NCBI RefSeq assembly: GCF_032062175.1
Contig: NZ_DAMBQK010000023.1
Coordinates: 14,278-78,277, forward strand
Reading direction: 5' to 3'
Source of the DNA: Atlantibacter sp032062175
GTDB taxonomy: Bacteria; Pseudomonadota; Gammaproteobacteria; Enterobacterales; Enterobacteriaceae
Length of the DNA stretch: 64,000 nt
The notes under the pieces were generated by a model. It made no database searches. It saw only the letters and a program-made list of their open reading frames with translations, and was not told the origin of the DNA. Below are positions 62,616-64,000 of this stretch, piece after piece. Each line of letters opens with the position of its first letter. The first letter of the stretch is position 1. Both the position numbers and the translations under genes were made by a program.

Positions 62616-63728
62616 TTACTGCGCGTTATTACTCTGCCACCAGCGACTGAATGTCTGCTGGCTATTCTCCATTTCCACCGTTTCACCGATTTTCGGCGTC
62701 AGCAAACGCCAGGGCTGATTTGCGCTGGCAACGGAGAGCCGCTCCAGCGGCTCATTCCAGCGATGGTGCGCCAGTTTGAATTTGCTGTTGTGTGAAGGCA
62801 GTACCGCTTTGGCCTGTAAGTCGCTGGCGGCTTTGGCTGCGTCTTCCGGGGTCATATGGATAAACGGCCATTGTGGATCGTACTGCCCGCACTCAAGCAC
62901 CGCGAGGTCAAAACCGCCGAGCTGCGCGGCGATATCTTTGAAATGCCGACCGTAGCCGCTGTCGCCGCCGAGGTAGATCCGCTGGTTGGGCGTAATAATG
63001 GCGTAGGAGGCCCACAGCGTTTGGTTGCGCTTAAAGAAGCGGCCTGAGAAATGCTGGGCAGGCAGAATATGGATTTCCAGCCCGCTGGTTTTCATTACGC
63101 TGTTCCAGCCGCCCTCGAATATTTTGTCTCTCGGGAAGCCCCATTTTTCAAAATAAGAGCCAACGCCGGTGGGGGTAATAATCTGGCCAATTTTATCGCG
63201 CAGGGCATTAATGGTCGGATAATCCAGATGGTCCCAGTGATCGTGGGTAATTAACAGATAGTCGATCGGGGGAATATCATCGGCACGATAAATATTACTG
63301 CCGCTAAATGCCACGTTGGTGCGCGGGATTGGCGACGCATAATCGCTGAATACCGGATCGATAAGGTAATTTTTGCCGTCGAGGCGAATAAAATAGCTGG
63401 AGTGCCCCATCCATACCACGGCGTTTTCCTTGAGCGGGTGCAGATTGGTTTTTTGCGAAGGCAACACGCCGTCCGGCTGCGCGCCCTCGTCTTTACCGAA
63501 TAAAAAGCGATACCACAGGGTTAACCGGCTCTGGGTGCGGGTCACTGGCGGTGGATCTTCGGCGTTAAAGAATTGCCCGTCGCGGTACAGTGGATTATCT
63601 GCCTGCGCCGGGACCACGGGCGAGACGTACTGCGGCTGCTGAAGCCAGGCAAAAATGAACAGCGTTAAAAGCGCGATGATGATAATCAAATAGCGGATCC
63701 CACGTTTTAGTTTCGAACCTGTTGTCAT
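62616..63728 (-). CDS. Membrane-anchored MBL-fold hydrolase (NAPE-PLD/RomA-like)
   Basis: A 370-residue metallo-beta-lactamase-fold enzyme with an N-terminal membrane anchor (IRYLIIIIALLTLFIFAWL, residues 11-29). The zinc motif is LLITHDHWDHLDY (HDHWDH, 162-167). Further family motifs are VVWMGHSSYFIRLDGKNYLIDPVFSDYASP (part MGHSSYFIRLDG), ILPAQHFSGRFFKRNQTLWASY, LGGDSGYGRHF and LPSHNSKFKLAHHRW. These match the NAPE-phospholipase D-like group that includes RomA of Enterobacter and Klebsiella. Substrate unknown. The start at 63728 has GGAG upstream. An in-frame extension to 63929 would add 67 residues containing an 18-base repeat; I consider it untranslated. Confidence 0.88.
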   Translation of the reverse strand: MTTGSKLKRGIRYLIIIIALLTLFIFAWLQQPQYVSPVVPAQADNPLYRDGQFFNAEDPPPVTRTQSRLTLWYRFLFGKDEGAQPDGVLPSQKTNLHPLKENAVVWMGHSSYFIRLDGKNYLIDPVFSDYASPIPRTNVAFSGSNIYRADDIPPIDYLLITHDHWDHLDYPTINALRDKIGQIITPTGVGSYFEKWGFPRDKIFEGGWNSVMKTSGLEIHILPAQHFSGRFFKRNQTLWASYAIITPNQRIYLGGDSGYGRHFKDIAAQLGGFDLAVLECGQYDPQWPFIHMTPEDAAKAASDLQAKAVLPSHNSKFKLAHHRWNEPLERLSVASANQPWRLLTPKIGETVEMENSQQTFSRWWQSNNAQ

Positions 63729-63847
63729 CGAGGCGTATGCTCCGGGGCCAAAGAGGGGCGTCAGCAGAATGCTGGCACGATGGATAAGCGTACAACAATT
63801 GGGCTGTCGCCGGGGGAGGATGGCACGAAGTGGCAAGCTGTCTTTTG

Positions 63848-63915
63848 TTTCGTTCGGTGGGATTGTTCCGTTCGGTGGAAGGGTTCCATTCAGTGGAGTT
63901 GTTCCGTTCGCCAGG
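63848..63915. repeat. 18-bp tandem repeat, about 3.8 units
   Basis: Units starting at 63848, 63866, 63884 and 63902 are variants of TTCCGTTCGGTGGAAGGG; the last is partial. It lies 120-190 bases upstream of the MBL gene. Because the period is a multiple of three, an open frame on the minus strand persists through it. Confidence 0.75.
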
Positions 63916-63955
63916 CGTTCGTGGCTCAACGTGACTCCGTAGCACGCGAACGGGC

Positions 63956-63980
63956 AAAGGGGGATTCCGCATCCCCCTTT
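63956..63980. repeat. Strong inverted repeat at window end
   Basis: AAAGGGGGAT-TCCGC-ATCCCCCTTT, a perfect 10-bp stem with a 5-base loop. Could be a terminator for a gene outside the window or an extragenic palindrome. Confidence 0.5.
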
Positions 63981-64000
63981 GCAATCCCCGCTCCCGGCCA

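Noticed and set aside
1..64000. CRISPR arrays, insertion sequences, prophage or tRNA genes
   Set aside because: No spaced direct repeats of CRISPR type, transposase frames, integrase genes or tRNA-like cloverleaf sequences were seen by reading; the only tandem array is the Tli3 genes and the short 18-base repeat.

Overview
The window is chromosomal DNA of a gammaproteobacterium in the family Enterobacteriaceae. The housekeeping backbone narXL-ychO ... ychN-chaCBA-kdsA-sirB1-sirB2-prmC-prfA-hemA / lolB-ispE-prs-dauA-ychH-pth-ychF has the same gene content and order as the corresponding part of Escherichia coli, with proteins of nearly the same length. Two insertions point to a plant- or environment-associated, yellow-pigmented relative: a Klebsiella-type nitrate assimilation (nas) cluster and a Pantoea/Cronobacter-type carotenoid (crt) cluster. 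I cannot name the genus from the sequence alone.

Layout. 1-3.6 kb: narX (5' end outside the window), narL and the invasin-like ychO. 3.7-15.3 kb: a PEBP-family periplasmic protein, then nasR and the nasF-E-D-CB-A operon on the minus strand. The operon is preceded by a sigma-54 promoter and a leader with an antiterminator hairpin and an intrinsic terminator. It takes up nitrate (NasFED ABC transporter), reduces it to nitrite (NasA plus the NasC flavoprotein module) and then to ammonium (NasB siroheme nitrite reductase). NasC and NasB are one continuous reading frame here. 15.4-31.2 kb: conserved core genes for cation transport and glutathione turnover (chaABC), KDO synthesis, translation termination, tetrapyrrole and isoprenoid synthesis, PRPP synthesis, dicarboxylate uptake and peptidyl-tRNA recycling.

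31.3-45.2 kb: small conserved genes (yajD, ymjA, a DUF3750 protein), then a carbon module (phosphoketolase xfp, a GlxA-type AraC regulator, a second-type GAPDH), then crtE-idi-crtX-crtY-crtI-crtB with crtZ convergent. The crt genes make zeaxanthin diglucoside from IPP/DMAPP. A duplicated palindromic operator-like element precedes crtE.

45.3-56 kb: a secreted protein with two pepsin-like DTG motifs, then an AT-rich orphan type VI secretion cargo island on the minus strand: vgrG with a C-terminal TTR-like tail, a Tle3-type lipase effector, four tandem Tli3-type lipoprotein immunity genes (one interrupted by a 100-N assembly gap), a PAAR protein and a membrane protein that may be the effector adaptor. 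No structural T6SS genes are present.

56-64 kb: a cupin / LysR / TSUP exporter cluster, a two-gene operon of large membrane proteins (one HEPN-like with an Rx4H motif), and a membrane-anchored NAPE-PLD/RomA-like metallo-beta-lactamase-fold hydrolase. The most interesting parts for follow-up are the mosaic Tli3 array, the HEPN/membrane-protein pair, the crtE operator repeats and the pepsin-like protein.
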